Source of the DNA: Paenibacillus phytorum
GTDB taxonomy: Bacteria; Bacillota; Bacilli; Paenibacillales; NBRC-103111
NCBI RefSeq assembly: GCF_013141715.1
Contig: NZ_WHOA01000039.1
Span: forward strand, 1-64,000
DNA: 64,000 bases
Direction of reading: 5' to 3'
Below the pieces are notes generated by a model. It saw only the letters and a program-made list of their open reading frames with translations. It ran no database searches and was not told the DNA's origin. Shown here in pieces: positions 8,006 to 17,178 of this stretch. The position numbers and the translations under genes are program-made. The stretch's first letter is position 1, and the number at the start of each line of letters is the position of its first letter.

Positions 8006-9640
8006 ATGTCAAATCAAGTGAAAGTTTGGTCGAACGGCGTGCTTGCCGCCATATTAGTCGGAACCGTATCGGTTGCGGGGTGCAGCAAATCCAGTGATCT
8101 TCCAGCAGTTTCGTCTTCACCTTCAGGAAGTGCAGTTTCGGCATCGCCGAAAACAGAAGAGCCCTATGAATTGAAATGGTTAAAAGCCCAAGACATATCC
8201 AAGCCTTACGATCCCTCGAAAGATGCCGTCAAGCAAGCCGTTGAGAAGAAGCTGAACATTAAGATTATTCCCGAAATGGTTGACGTTCAGCAGTATAAAA
8301 CGAAGTTGAATCTGAAGATGTCGAGCGGTGAAATTCCCGATGTTGTACGAATTGATTTTGCCGACGATTTCCAAAAATATGCGCAGCAAGGCGCTTTCGC
8401 CGATCTTACGACACTGATCAATGAGAAGGATACACCGAATATTCTAAAGGAAGTGCCGAAGGAAGTTTTCGAACAGGCGAAAGTAAACGGTAAAATTTAC
8501 GGTATTCCTTATCAAGGCGGACCTGGCTCAGGATACCGCTGGAATCTTGTGCTGCGCAAGGATTTTGTGGAGGGTATGGGGGCTAAGGTTCCGAAAACTC
8601 TTGATGAATACTACAATTTGTTGAAAAAAAGCAAGGCAGAGAAACCGGACGTGATCCCGCTCGGAGGCTATACGGCACAAATCGGTCAGCAGAAATACGC
8701 GAATAATTCTTTTGACCATATTTTCGGCGCGTTTGGTGTGACACCTGGCTTTTTTACCGAGAAGGAAGGCAAATTTAGCAATTACGATATCGATCCCAAG
8801 ATGAGAGAAGCCCTGCAGTATTTTCAAAAAATGTATGCAGAAGGACTTATCGACAAAGAATTCGCAACGATTAAGGAAGAGCAGCTGAGGGCGAAGCTGT
8901 ATAGCGGCAAGCTGTTCTCTTGGATGGGCTGGTGGTCCACGCCGAACGATTACGATACCCAAGTTGAAACAAACGAGTTAAAGAAAAGTGGTAAACTCGC
9001 AGCAGATGGAAAACTCGCCGATCAGTCAAGTCAACCATACAAATATTTGACTCTGACTGATTCGCTTGTAGGTACGGATGGCAAAGCTGTAGCCCCTGCA
9101 GGTGCTCCATTCGGCCAAATGCATGCGATCAGCGCTAAGACGAAAGATCCTAAGAAAGTACTGGCTATGATCGAGAACTCGTTATCGCTTGAGAATCAGA
9201 TGCTTACCGTGTGGGGCATTGAAGGGGAAGACTATAAAATCGATAACGGCAAGATGAGGGTGGTTACTGATCTAATCGATCCCAAGACACAGCAGGATAA
9301 GAACGGGAACTTCCGTGGTATTCAAAGCTATCTGTTTGCTCCCGGCTTGAAAGGCTGGCCGCGTTACCTAGAGTCGCTTCCACTCCGCCAGTCACAGGCA
9401 CTGGATGTCGCAATAAATAATAAGTTCCAAATTACCGATGCTTCCAACTATCTGGATTCCCCAACCAAATTAGCTAAACTGGTGGAGCTGAATACCTTGC
9501 GCGATTCTGTCTTTACGCAAATCATTATGGGCGCAGACATCAAGAAGTTTGACGAATTTGCAGAAAAATGGAAGTCACAGGGAGGCACAAAAATATTAAA
9601 TGAGCTCGAAGAATCCTTGAAGAAAAAGTCGGGCAAGTAG
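8006..9640 (+). CDS. Extracellular solute-binding lipoprotein of the sugar importer
   Basis: About 544 residues, a family 1 solute-binding protein of the LplA/YtcQ type that captures oligosaccharides outside the membrane and delivers them to the two permeases. The signal peptide ends in a lipobox VSVAGC, so the mature Cys is lipidated. ATG 8006 is chosen over GTG 7967 because AAGGAGG stands 9 bases upstream of it. Family hallmarks include IPDVVRIDFADDFQKYAQQGAFADLT and NGKIYGIPYQGG. A terminator-like hairpin at 9685 separates it from the sensor genes. Confidence 0.92.
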   Translation: MSNQVKVWSNGVLAAILVGTVSVAGCSKSSDLPAVSSSPSGSAVSASPKTEEPYELKWLKAQDISKPYDPSKDAVKQAVEKKLNIKIIPEMVDVQQYKTKLNLKMSSGEIPDVVRIDFADDFQKYAQQGAFADLTTLINEKDTPNILKEVPKEVFEQAKVNGKIYGIPYQGGPGSGYRWNLVLRKDFVEGMGAKVPKTLDEYYNLLKKSKAEKPDVIPLGGYTAQIGQQKYANNSFDHIFGAFGVTPGFFTEKEGKFSNYDIDPKMREALQYFQKMYAEGLIDKEFATIKEEQLRAKLYSGKLFSWMGWWSTPNDYDTQVETNELKKSGKLAADGKLADQSSQPYKYLTLTDSLVGTDGKAVAPAGAPFGQMHAISAKTKDPKKVLAMIENSLSLENQMLTVWGIEGEDYKIDNGKMRVVTDLIDPKTQQDKNGNFRGIQSYLFAPGLKGWPRYLESLPLRQSQALDVAINNKFQITDASNYLDSPTKLAKLVELNTLRDSVFTQIIMGADIKKFDEFAEKWKSQGGTKILNELEESLKKKSGK

Positions 9641-9684
9641 AAGGAAAGCATGGCCTTCTCGCAGAAGCTTTAGAAGAGTATGGG

Positions 9685-9724
9685 AAGCCCCTCGGCCGAT
9701 AATCATCGGTTGACGGGGCTTTAG
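9685..9724 (+). terminator. Terminator of the importer operon
   Basis: AAGCCCC (9685-9691) pairs with GGGGCTT (9715-9721), with an inner CCGAT/ATCGG stem. The T-run after it is short (TTTA), so some read-through into the sensor kinase gene is likely. Confidence 0.65.
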
Positions 9725-9750
9725 CCATAGCGCCAATGAAAGGGATGGGG

Positions 9751-11589
9751 ATGATGGCGATTCAGATACAAAAACGGAACGGCAAATCAGGATTACTGTC
9801 AAGGCTCAGTCTTCCGATCTTTGTGTTGATTGTCACCTTCATCGCTTTATTTGCAACGGCAGCCAGTTACATCCTCATCCGGGTTCAGAACGACCATACC
9901 CTCAAGATGGCGGAACAGTCGATGAAATTCGTGTATAGGAATATCGAATACCAGTTCGATACAATGAATAATGTTGCCGCTTTTATTTTAAGTAATCAAT
10001 CGATAGAGAATCTGCTCGAGGCCACTTATCAGGAAACCTTCGAGGCGGCCGATAATTATTACACACTTGAGACTAACCTGCAGAATCTGTCTTTGTTGTC
10101 CCTCTTGAATGACTTTGGGTCACCTGACGTTGCGCAACAATCCTACGTGGTTTCTCTTGCATTGGAACCGGGGAGCGGGCTTTATCACATGGCGCCAGAT
10201 GATTTCTACCCGATAACAGGAATCTTCAAGAATGAAGATTTGCAGGGTCAGGAGTGGTTTCACCGACTGAGCAGCGGGGAGCGTCAGAACGTATGGTGGG
10301 GCCAGAAGAGGGATCCGATGAATGCCGCTATGATCTATTCCGCGAGGAAAAAGACGAGTCTCAAAGACGGCCGCAGCCTCGGTACGGTGATCGTCGGCGC
10401 GGATACCCGGAGCATCAAGAGCATGTTTGACAATGCTCATTTGGAGAAGGGCTACCATCTGCTGCTGGATGAAACGAATCAAGTTATCTACAGCGAGCGC
10501 TATGAATTTCTCGAGAACGCAGCAAAGTTTCCCTATGTGAGCTCACTGATCGGAGCAAAGGGGTCGATCATAACCAGGATCGACGGAGAAAGCCACAGGG
10601 TCATGTTCGAAACACTGAAGAACGGCTGGAAGTTGTTATCGGTCGTTCCAGAGAGCCATTTCAGCCAGTACACCTTCGCGATATCCGCCTTAGGTGTTGC
10701 TATAACGTTGGCTGCTTTGCTAGTTGCGGGCTTCTGGCTCAGAAGAATCGTTGTGCGGGTCACCGTTCCAATCACCAGACTGGTTAACGCTATCCAGCGT
10801 CCAGAAGTTGTGGAATTTAAAATGCCACTTCCTTATCAAAACACTGGAATCTATGAGGTGGATGAGCTGAACCAAAAGTTCGCTGCCATGCTCGTGACCC
10901 TACATAGTCTGATCGAGAAATCTTTTACCGAAGAGATTGAACGCCGCCAGCTTCAACTGGAGCTGCTGCATGCCCAGATCAACCCTCATTTCTTATATAA
11001 TACCTTGGATTTAATTAACTGCCGGGCTATTATGGCGGGAGATCAGGAAACGAGCCGGATCGTTCGTTCACTTGCCAACGTCTTTCGTTACGGCCTGAAT
11101 CGTGGCCAAACCTGGATTTCCTTGGAAGGTGAGGTCAAGCAGGTTGAAGCCTATCTCCTCATTCAAAAGATGATGATGGATGATCTGAACGTCCATATCC
11201 AAGTGCCGGATAAGCTGTTGTCTGCAAATATCGTACACTTAATTTTGCAGCCTCTGGCTGAAAATGCTATCATTCACGGGTTTGCCGTTCGTCATTCCGG
11301 TTGCCGAATCACTATTTCAGCCCGATTAGAGAGGGAGGAGCTTGTGCTGCGTGTCGAAGACAATGGACGAGGCTGCGATGCAGATAAAATGAACCTTATG
11401 CTTCAGCAACAGCCTGTGCGAGATGTCGGCACTAAAAATAGCGGCATAGGAACCGGTTACGGTACTATGAATGTACACCGGAGAATCCAATTGCATGTTG
11501 GTGAAGCTTATGGTTTGCGTTATATAGGGGTAGACGAGGGAACCTGTGTTGAAGTTGTTCTGCCCTATCATCCAGAGCAGCCGGTATGA
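9751..11589 (+). CDS. Sensor histidine kinase, YesM family
   Basis: About 612 residues. A transmembrane helix near the N-terminus (FVLIVTFIALFATAASYIL), an extracellular sensor of about 260 residues, a second helix (ISALGVAITLAALLVAGFW), a HAMP-like linker, a His_kinase domain with the phospho-acceptor in QINPHFLYNTLD (His about 413) and an HATPase_c domain (LAENAIIHG, VEDNGRGC, GTGYGTMNVHRRI). YesM-type kinases sense carbohydrates outside the cell and phosphorylate a YesN regulator, here encoded 17 bases downstream. Several ATGs lie at the start (9736-9754); the ones after AAAGGGATGGGG are preferred. Confidence 0.92.
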   Translation: MMAIQIQKRNGKSGLLSRLSLPIFVLIVTFIALFATAASYILIRVQNDHTLKMAEQSMKFVYRNIEYQFDTMNNVAAFILSNQSIENLLEATYQETFEAADNYYTLETNLQNLSLLSLLNDFGSPDVAQQSYVVSLALEPGSGLYHMAPDDFYPITGIFKNEDLQGQEWFHRLSSGERQNVWWGQKRDPMNAAMIYSARKKTSLKDGRSLGTVIVGADTRSIKSMFDNAHLEKGYHLLLDETNQVIYSERYEFLENAAKFPYVSSLIGAKGSIITRIDGESHRVMFETLKNGWKLLSVVPESHFSQYTFAISALGVAITLAALLVAGFWLRRIVVRVTVPITRLVNAIQRPEVVEFKMPLPYQNTGIYEVDELNQKFAAMLVTLHSLIEKSFTEEIERRQLQLELLHAQINPHFLYNTLDLINCRAIMAGDQETSRIVRSLANVFRYGLNRGQTWISLEGEVKQVEAYLLIQKMMMDDLNVHIQVPDKLLSANIVHLILQPLAENAIIHGFAVRHSGCRITISARLEREELVLRVEDNGRGCDADKMNLMLQQQPVRDVGTKNSGIGTGYGTMNVHRRIQLHVGEAYGLRYIGVDEGTCVEVVLPYHPEQPV

Positions 11590-11606
11590 AGAAAGGAAGG
11601 GTCTGA

Positions 11607-12413
11607 ATGTTCAAGCTGCTGATTGCAGAAGATGTGAAGATCGTTCGGGAAACGTTGGTTCACGCCATTAACTGGCAAGCAATAGGAATCGATTTGTTGG
11701 GTGCCGTTGAGAATGGAGAGGAGGTCCTGGCCTGGCTGGACCGCGAGGAACCGGATCTTCTCTTGACCGATATTGGGATGCCTAAGATGAATGGACTGGA
11801 GTTGATTGAGGCCGTAAAAGCTCGCAATCCGGATATTCGCTGTATTATATTATCCGGACTCAATGAGTTTGAGCATGCCAGGCAGGCAATTAAACTGCAG
11901 GTGCTTGACTATGTTCAGAAGCCGATCGACCCGGGCGAGATTGAAAGAGTTCTTGCGCACGGGGTTGAGGTGCTGCGCAAAGAACGGGCCGAGCGTCAAG
12001 CCTTGGCTCTCACTGAACAAGCCGCCAAGGACAAACTTCCGAATTTGTCAGAAACGCTGCCGCTTGGGGAATGGTCCGGAAGTTTGAAAAAGAAGAAGCT
12101 GGTCGAGCAAGCGCTTCAGTATGTGAAAGAAGCATACACGCGCAAGGAATTGGCGCTATCCGATGTGTCCGCTTCAGTCGGATTAAGTGATAAATATTTG
12201 AATCTGCTCTTTAAAGAAGTAACCGGTATGACGATCAATCATGCGATCATTCGTCTTCGAATGGAGGAAGCGGCGCGGCTGCTGAAGGATCCCGCCATCA
12301 AAATCTACGAGGTTTGCGACTGGATCGGATATACAGACCAGGATCATTTCCGAGAGAGCTTCAAAAAGCAGTATGGTATGACGCCGACCGAGTATCGCAA
12401 CAAGTTCTTATAG
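11607..12413 (+). CDS. AraC-type response regulator, YesN family (short form)
   Basis: A 268-residue regulator. Residues 1-120 are a CheY-like receiver with phospho-acceptor Asp55 (LLLTDIGMPKMNG) and the K in YVQKPID. Residues about 165-268 are an AraC HTH pair (LSDVSASVGLSDKYLNLLFKE; IYEVCDWIGYTDQDHFRESF; KQYGMTPTEYR). Most YesN regulators have about 500 residues with a long middle region; this one has only about 45 linking residues. It should activate the adjacent importer operon. AAGGAAGGG precedes ATG 11607. Confidence 0.92.
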   Translation: MFKLLIAEDVKIVRETLVHAINWQAIGIDLLGAVENGEEVLAWLDREEPDLLLTDIGMPKMNGLELIEAVKARNPDIRCIILSGLNEFEHARQAIKLQVLDYVQKPIDPGEIERVLAHGVEVLRKERAERQALALTEQAAKDKLPNLSETLPLGEWSGSLKKKKLVEQALQYVKEAYTRKELALSDVSASVGLSDKYLNLLFKEVTGMTINHAIIRLRMEEAARLLKDPAIKIYEVCDWIGYTDQDHFRESFKKQYGMTPTEYRNKFL

Positions 12414-12456
12414 GGTTCCCAAATAAATAGACACAGGCGACTTTAATAAAAGGAAA

Positions 12457-12495
12457 GGGGCCGTCTCAAAAGTAGAATCTACTAGCGACAGCCCC
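12457..12495. repeat. Short hairpin repeat (GGGGC-GTC ... GAC-GCCCC)
   Basis: GGGGCCGTC and GACAGCCCC flank an inner AGTAGA-TCTACT stem. The same architecture and the central AGAATC occur at 61633-61673, and a related hairpin is at 33720-33755. It probably also ends the regulator operon. Between 12496 and 12673 nothing else was recognised. Confidence 0.55.
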
Positions 12496-12673
12496 TTAGG
12501 GCCTACTGATCTTCTGGGAAATTCGAATTGGTATTCAGAACGAAATTCATACTTCTATTGGATTTTTCCAATGGAAGTAGCAGACAGACTGCAAAAATCA
12601 TAAAATGAGTTTTCATTTTTCCAATTAAGACTTATAGGACAGCCGCTTTTCTTAACGCACATTTTTTCAGTCA

Positions 12674-13096
12674 TTAATTATTCGGATAGAATTCTTTCAA
12701 AAATGTTACAGATTGGTTTATTAACGTTTTTAATACATCAACATTGATATCTGCTACTTTATTGATGTACACACACGCTTTTCCTGCCGTATGTGTTCCA
12801 AAGTCCTTTAATAACTCCTCTCGTTTTGTGTCACCCGTCGCAAAATACAAACTTATTTTGGCTTTTCGAGGTGAAAAACCAACTAGCGGTGCAACGCCCT
12901 CGTGACCAGATTCATATTTATAATGATAGGAGCCAAATCCAATAATACTGGGTCCCCACATCTTCGCCTCATAACCTGTCGTTTCCGTAAAAATATCTAA
13001 TAATTTATATGCGTCTTCACGCTTCTTAAGGCTTTCTACATTTTCAATAAACTCAAGAACACTGCTGTCCGTTTCTTTTGTTTTTTGTTCGTACAT
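12674..13096 (-). CDS. DUF1801 (YdhG-like) protein
   Basis: About 140 residues with the DUF1801 pattern: VLEFIENVESLKKREDAYKLLDIFTETTGYEAKMWGPSIIGFGSYHYKYESG, then SPRKAKISLYF and a short C-terminal segment GKACVYINKVADINVDVL. The fold is small and cytoplasmic; its biochemical role is not established. ATG 13096 is preferred over the longer frame to 13150 because GAGGAG stands about 10 bases upstream. It is a single gene, head-on to the response regulator gene. Confidence 0.8.
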   Translation of the reverse strand: MYEQKTKETDSSVLEFIENVESLKKREDAYKLLDIFTETTGYEAKMWGPSIIGFGSYHYKYESGHEGVAPLVGFSPRKAKISLYFATGDTKREELLKDFGTHTAGKACVYINKVADINVDVLKTLINQSVTFLKEFYPNN

Positions 13097-13197
13097 AGTA
13101 GAGACCACTCCTCGTTTAATTATTACTCCAAAAACGTTCTTGCTTGCCATAGTTATTGCTCGTAACGTTCATTTTACCAAACAAATGCCCCTAACAG

Positions 13198-13574
13198 CTA
13201 GTTGCCCGCGGCTTTCACTGGAACAGGTTGAATGCCGCCTTTCAACTTAAACAGAGGAACGAGAATCGCTACGCCTACAAGGAAGAATAAACCTGCGATA
13301 AAGTACAGTGGAACGAGCGAGATCGCGTTTTTGATCGCCCATTGGTCTGCGAACGGCCTCCGATAAACGAAAATACGAAGATCGGTGCGAACTCCACGAC
13401 GGAGATAAGCGAAACGGAGAACGTGTCATCATTAGTCATTTTTTTGACGAAAAGCAGGATGGCGATATTTCGCACCCAAATACCGATTTGCAGAAACAAC
13501 GTGGAAATAAAAATCGCTTGCACGAACCGGTTGCTTAGCAGCGTAGATGCAGAAGCAGATTGATTGGCAGTCAT
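13198..13574 (-). pseudogene. MFS transporter with most of its middle deleted
   Basis: The first 75 residues (MTANQSASASTLLSN, then AILLFVKKM and VSLISVVEFAPIFVFSFIGG) are the intact start of an MFS pump with about two membrane segments. Then the frame shifts: in another minus frame, from about 13350 to the TAG at 13198-13200, the last 50 residues of an MFS protein follow (FADQWAIKNAISLVPLYFIAGLFFLVGVAILVP). About 300 internal residues are missing. GAAAGGAAGAG precedes the ATG at 13574, so the remnant may still be translated. Confidence 0.8.
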
Positions 13575-13691
13575 GATTCTCTTCCTTTCATTTTCCGTTC
13601 TTTATTCGAACTTTGATCCATTAATTCCCGCATCTTCGCGAAATAGCTTTGATGTATAATCATTGTTAGATGAAACGGGGAGGCATGCGCG

Positions 13692-13856
13692 ATGAAATAT
13701 CACGTAATCAGCAAGAGAACGGGCAACGTAACATCGCTGCTCTATTCAGAAGTAAATGATATAGATTACGACAGCGAAGGGCGAGTTATCGTATTCGGGA
13801 CGGACCAAGAAACTTATTATTTACTTGCCGATTTGGCACTAATAACAGAGGATTAA
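13692..13856 (+). CDS. Small conserved-looking protein of 54 residues, function unknown
   Basis: The frame begins MKYHVISKRTGNVTSLLYSE and ends LLADLALITED. GGGGAGG stands 9 bases before the ATG. It is acidic, without Cys or membrane segment, and looks like one small beta domain. It is not recognised as a named family. The start codon of the next short frame overlaps its stop (TAATG). Confidence 0.6.
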   Translation: MKYHVISKRTGNVTSLLYSEVNDIDYDSEGRVIVFGTDQETYYLLADLALITED

Positions 13857-13933
13857 TGACGTACGAATTAGCAGTAATTAACGGAGATATTGATGGGGCT
13901 CTGCAGTTATATGCTAGTGAGTTAATAAAATAA
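13856..13933 (+). CDS. Possible 25-residue peptide translationally coupled to the previous gene
   Basis: The ATG overlaps the TAA of the 54-residue gene (TAATG), a typical coupling arrangement. It encodes MTYELAVINGDIDGALQLYA and ends ASELIK, just before a terminator. No own ribosome binding site is visible. It could also be the last part of a longer ancestral gene cut by a stop. Confidence 0.25.
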   Translation: MTYELAVINGDIDGALQLYASELIK

Positions 13934-13972
13934 CGCCAGGTGAAGCGGGATATCCGTTACACTGGCGTTATT
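13929..13972 (+). terminator. Intrinsic terminator
   Basis: AATAACGCCAG (13929-13939) pairs perfectly with CTGGCGTTATT (13962-13972). Confidence 0.8.
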
Positions 13973-14023
13973 ATTTGTATTTGAAAAGATTGAAATTTGA
14001 AATGGAAAAATTTAAAAAAGGGC

Positions 14024-14053
14024 TTGATATAGGGTATGGGGGTATGGTATATT
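14024..14053 (+). promoter_or_regulatory. csoR promoter with CsoR-like operator in the spacer
   Basis: TTGATA (14024-14029) and TATATT (14048-14053) are 18 bases apart. The spacer holds AGGGTATGGGGGTATGG, a G-tract element related to CsoR boxes though not a clean palindrome, so autoregulation by copper is likely. Confidence 0.65.
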
Positions 14054-14075
14054 TTAAATGTGAGGAGGAAATGCT

Positions 14076-14408
14076 ATGGAACAACCTGATAAACAAGAAT
14101 TAAATGAGGACAGTTGTCATTCGGGCAGTGATCGAAAAAGTCATCATTCTGATAAAACAAAAAACAATTTGATTTCTAGGCTCAATCGCATCGAAGGACA
14201 AATTCGCGGTGTGAAAGGTCTTATTGAGAAGGATACGTATTGTGACGATGTGTTAAATCAAATTGCTGCGGTTCAATCAGCTTTAAACGGTGTTGGGAAA
14301 CTGCTTCTCGAGCATCATCTAAACAGCTGTGTCATCGAACGCATTCAAGAAGGCGATAATGAGGTTATTAAAGAACTTATGGTTACCATGAATAAATTAA
14401 TGAAATAA
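14076..14408 (+). CDS. csoR: Copper-sensing repressor CsoR
   Basis: A 110-residue all-helical DUF156/CsoR repressor. After a His/Ser-rich N-terminal tail (SCHSGSDRKSHHSDK) comes the family core NLISRLNRIEGQIRGVKGLIEKDTYCDDVLNQIAAVQSAL. The Cu(I) ligands of CsoR are all visible: Cys in TYCDD, then His and Cys in LLEHHLNSC. Cu(I) binding releases the protein from promoters. It is followed by copZ (17 bases) and copA, and a perfect operator lies before copA. The extra His/Cys in the tail could add metal binding. Confidence 0.93.
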   Translation: MEQPDKQELNEDSCHSGSDRKSHHSDKTKNNLISRLNRIEGQIRGVKGLIEKDTYCDDVLNQIAAVQSALNGVGKLLLEHHLNSCVIERIQEGDNEVIKELMVTMNKLMK

Positions 14409-14425
14409 TAAGGGAGAGATTAGAT

Positions 14426-14629
14426 ATGCAAACAGTTACACTTAAAGTTGAGGGTATGTCCTGCGGTCATTGCGTGAATTCCGTAGAAGGCGCAGTTAAG
14501 AAACTTGGCGCTTCCGGCAAAGTTGATTTGAGTGGTGGATCCGTTACTGTAGATTTCGATGAGTCCAAAGTTTCTTTGGACGCTATAAAAGAAGCAATCG
14601 AAGATCAAGGCTATGACGTCGCGAAATAA
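14426..14629 (+). CDS. copZ: Copper chaperone CopZ
   Basis: A 67-residue HMA-fold chaperone that carries Cu(I) to the CopA pump. It has the metal motif GMSCGHC (Cys12-x-x-Cys15 region), the usual KVEGMSCGHCVNSVEGAVKKL start and the closing IKEAIEDQGYDVAK. AAGGGAGAG precedes the ATG. It probably shares a transcript with csoR. Confidence 0.95.
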   Translation: MQTVTLKVEGMSCGHCVNSVEGAVKKLGASGKVDLSGGSVTVDFDESKVSLDAIKEAIEDQGYDVAK

Positions 14630-14637
14630 AGATAAAT

Positions 14638-14656
14638 GAGCCGCTTCATGCGGCTC
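14638..14656 (+). terminator. Hairpin between copZ and copA
   Basis: GAGCCGC/GCGGCTC forms a tight stem with a TTCAT loop. No T-run follows directly, so it may be a weak terminator or an RNA-stabilising stem. Confidence 0.5.
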
Positions 14657-14687
14657 CAATGTAACACCTATTTTTTTTCAAGAAAAT

Positions 14688-14704
14688 ATACCCCTCAGGG
14701 GTAT
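14688..14704 (+). promoter_or_regulatory. CsoR operator upstream of copA
   Basis: ATACCCCTCAGGGGTAT is a perfect palindrome around a central base and matches known CsoR boxes of copZA operons. It lies 21 bases before the copA start, so copA has its own copper-regulated promoter. Confidence 0.85.
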
Positions 14705-14724
14705 GTGGTGAAGGAGAGACAGAA

Positions 14725-17154
14725 ATGGCGAAACCATTAGAGCAGCAACAAGCGAGTCTGCAAATTACTGGCATGACTTGTGCGGCATGCGCGAACCGGA
14801 TAGAAAAAGGCTTGAAGAAATTAGAAGGTGTTGCAGATGCCAACGTGAATTTTGCACTTGAGAAAGCTTCTGTAACGTATAATCCGACTCAAATCAGCGT
14901 ATCTGCCATGGAAGAAAAAATACTGGATCTAGGTTACAGCACCGTAAAGGAAGCAGTTGATTTTAATATCGTAGGTATGACATGCGCGGCGTGCGCCACA
15001 CGTATTGAAAAAGGATTAAATAAAATGCCTGGGGTCAGTAAAGCAACTGTTAACCTCGCATTAGAAATTGCCCATGTTGAGTTTAGCGCTGCCGAAGTTT
15101 CGGTAAGCGATATGGTTAACAAAGTTGATCAGCTGGGATACAAAGCCATACGTAAAGAGGAAGTGGCGGCTGAAGGTGATTATAAGCAAAAGGAGATACG
15201 CCACAAGAAAATACAGCTAGCGATATCGGCAATCCTGTCGTTGCCACTTCTGTGGGCTATGGTGAGCCACTTTACATTTACAGCGTGGATTTACCTGCCA
15301 GAGTTCTTGATGAATCCTTGGGTGCAGCTTGTTCTTGCCACACCGGTACAATTCATTATCGGTAGTCAATTTTATATAGGGGCATACAAAGCCCTTCGTA
15401 ATAAAAGCGCCAATATGGATGTGCTTGTTTCTCTCGGAACATCAGCCGCGTACTTCTATAGTTTATATCTAACACTTCAGTGGGCAGTTTCTACAGATGT
15501 CCACCACCATGCGCCGGATATGTATTACGAAACAAGCGCAATTCTTATTACTTTGATTATCTTAGGGAAATTATTTGAAGTGTTGGCAAAAGGGAGAACT
15601 TCTGAAGCCATCAAGAAATTGATGGGGCTTCAAGCGAAAACAGCGTTAGTCATTCGGCACGGTGAAGAAATAGCTATACCCGTTGAAGAAGTTGTCATTG
15701 GGGACATTGTTCTTGTAAAACCGGGTGAGAAGATCCCAGTCGACGGTGTAGTTGTAGACGGTTTGTCGGCTGTTGATGAATCCATGCTTACGGGGGAAAG
15801 TATCCCTGTGGAGAAAAAAGCCAGTGACGCCGTTATTGGCGCTACAGTAAATAAAAACGGCAGCTTAAAAATAAAAGCAACGCGTGTTGGGAAAGAGACA
15901 GCTCTCGCTCAAATTATCAAAGTTGTAGAAGAAGCCCAAGGCTCTAAAGCGCCTATTCAGCGTATTGCAGATGTGATATCAGGTATCTTTGTCCCGATTG
16001 TTGTAGGAATTGCTGTTGTAACATTTCTGATTTGGTATATCTGGGTTGCTCCTGGCGAGTTTGCAGCTGCGCTAGAAAAGGCTATTGCTGTCCTTGTCAT
16101 TGCTTGCCCTTGTGCTTTAGGACTTGCAACACCAACATCGATTATGGCCGGATCCGGTCGCGCGGCGGAATTTGGCATTCTGTTTAAGGGCGGGGAACAT
16201 TTAGAATCCATGCAAAAAGTGCAAACCATCGTGCTTGATAAAACGGGTACAGTAACGAAAGGCAAACCGGAACTTACAGACGTTCAAATTGAAAACATGA
16301 ATGAAGAGGATACAATTCTTAGACTAATCGGCTCTGCTGAAAAACAATCAGAACACCCGCTTGCTGAGGCGATTGTTGCTGGGATTGTTGCTAAAGGTAT
16401 CCTACTGACTGCTACTGAGCAGTTTGAAGCTATTCCCGGCTACGGAATTCGAGCTATCGTAGAAGGCAAGGAAGTACTGGTTGGAACCCGTAAGCTCCTG
16501 CAGCGTGAAGCCATCGACTTCGTTAAAGCAGATACTGCTATGGAAAAGCTCGAGTCAGATGGTAAAACCGCAATGCTTGTAGCGGTGGATAACAAGTACG
16601 CAGGTATGGTAGCCGTAGCGGATTCGATCAAAGACACATCGAAAGAAGCAGTCTCTCGCTTAAAACAAATGGGCATCGAAGTCATCATGATGACAGGTGA
16701 CAATAAACGAACAGCACATGCAATAGCGCAGCAAGTTGGCATTGATCATGTTCTCGCGGAAGTTCTTCCGGAAGGCAAAGCCGAAGAAGTGAAGAAGCTT
16801 CAAGGACAAGGAAAGATAGTGGCCATGGTGGGGGATGGCATCAACGATGCTCCTGCTCTTGCGACTGCAGACGTCGGCATAGCTATCGGCACCGGCACTG
16901 ACATTGCGATGGAAGCAGCAGACGTGACTCTGATGCGCGGAGAACTTACAAGCATTACAGACGCCATTTATATGAGCCGTAAAACGATGACGAACATTAA
17001 ACAGAACCTGTTTTGGGCACTGGGTTACAATACGCTCGGGATTCCGATTGCGGCACTTGGACTTTTGGCACCCTGGGTAGCTGGAGCTGCAATGGCACTC
17101 AGCTCAGTATCAGTTGTGTTAAACGCTCTACGCTTGCAACGAGTGAAGTTATAA
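14725..17154 (+). CDS. copA: Cu(I)-exporting P1B-type ATPase CopA
   Basis: An 809-residue copper export pump. Two N-terminal HMA domains each carry GMTCAAC (near residues 14 and 82). The membrane part has the copper-binding CPC motif (ACPCALG, about 460-466). Catalytic motifs are complete: TGES (356-359) in the actuator domain, DKTGT (Asp505 phosphorylated), SEHPLAEAI for nucleotide binding, MMTGDN, and [11 protein letters not shown] (about 702-712). The C-terminal helices hold YN and the MALSS pattern typical of Cu(I) pumps. It is adjacent to csoR and copZ and under a perfect CsoR box. Confidence 0.97.
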   Translation: MAKPLEQQQASLQITGMTCAACANRIEKGLKKLEGVADANVNFALEKASVTYNPTQISVSAMEEKILDLGYSTVKEAVDFNIVGMTCAACATRIEKGLNKMPGVSKATVNLALEIAHVEFSAAEVSVSDMVNKVDQLGYKAIRKEEVAAEGDYKQKEIRHKKIQLAISAILSLPLLWAMVSHFTFTAWIYLPEFLMNPWVQLVLATPVQFIIGSQFYIGAYKALRNKSANMDVLVSLGTSAAYFYSLYLTLQWAVSTDVHHHAPDMYYETSAILITLIILGKLFEVLAKGRTSEAIKKLMGLQAKTALVIRHGEEIAIPVEEVVIGDIVLVKPGEKIPVDGVVVDGLSAVDESMLTGESIPVEKKASDAVIGATVNKNGSLKIKATRVGKETALAQIIKVVEEAQGSKAPIQRIADVISGIFVPIVVGIAVVTFLIWYIWVAPGEFAAALEKAIAVLVIACPCALGLATPTSIMAGSGRAAEFGILFKGGEHLESMQKVQTIVLDKTGTVTKGKPELTDVQIENMNEEDTILRLIGSAEKQSEHPLAEAIVAGIVAKGILLTATEQFEAIPGYGIRAIVEGKEVLVGTRKLLQREAIDFVKADTAMEKLESDGKTAMLVAVDNKYAGMVAVADSIKDTSKEAVSRLKQMGIEVIMMTGDNKRTAHAIAQQVGIDHVLAEVLPEGKAEEVKKLQGQGKIVAMVGDGINDAPALATADVGIAIGTGTDIAMEAADVTLMRGELTSITDAIYMSRKTMTNIKQNLFWALGYNTLGIPIAALGLLAPWVAGAAMALSSVSVVLNALRLQRVKL

Positions 17155-17178
17155 TCGGCACTCATGGGAGAGGAAGAC

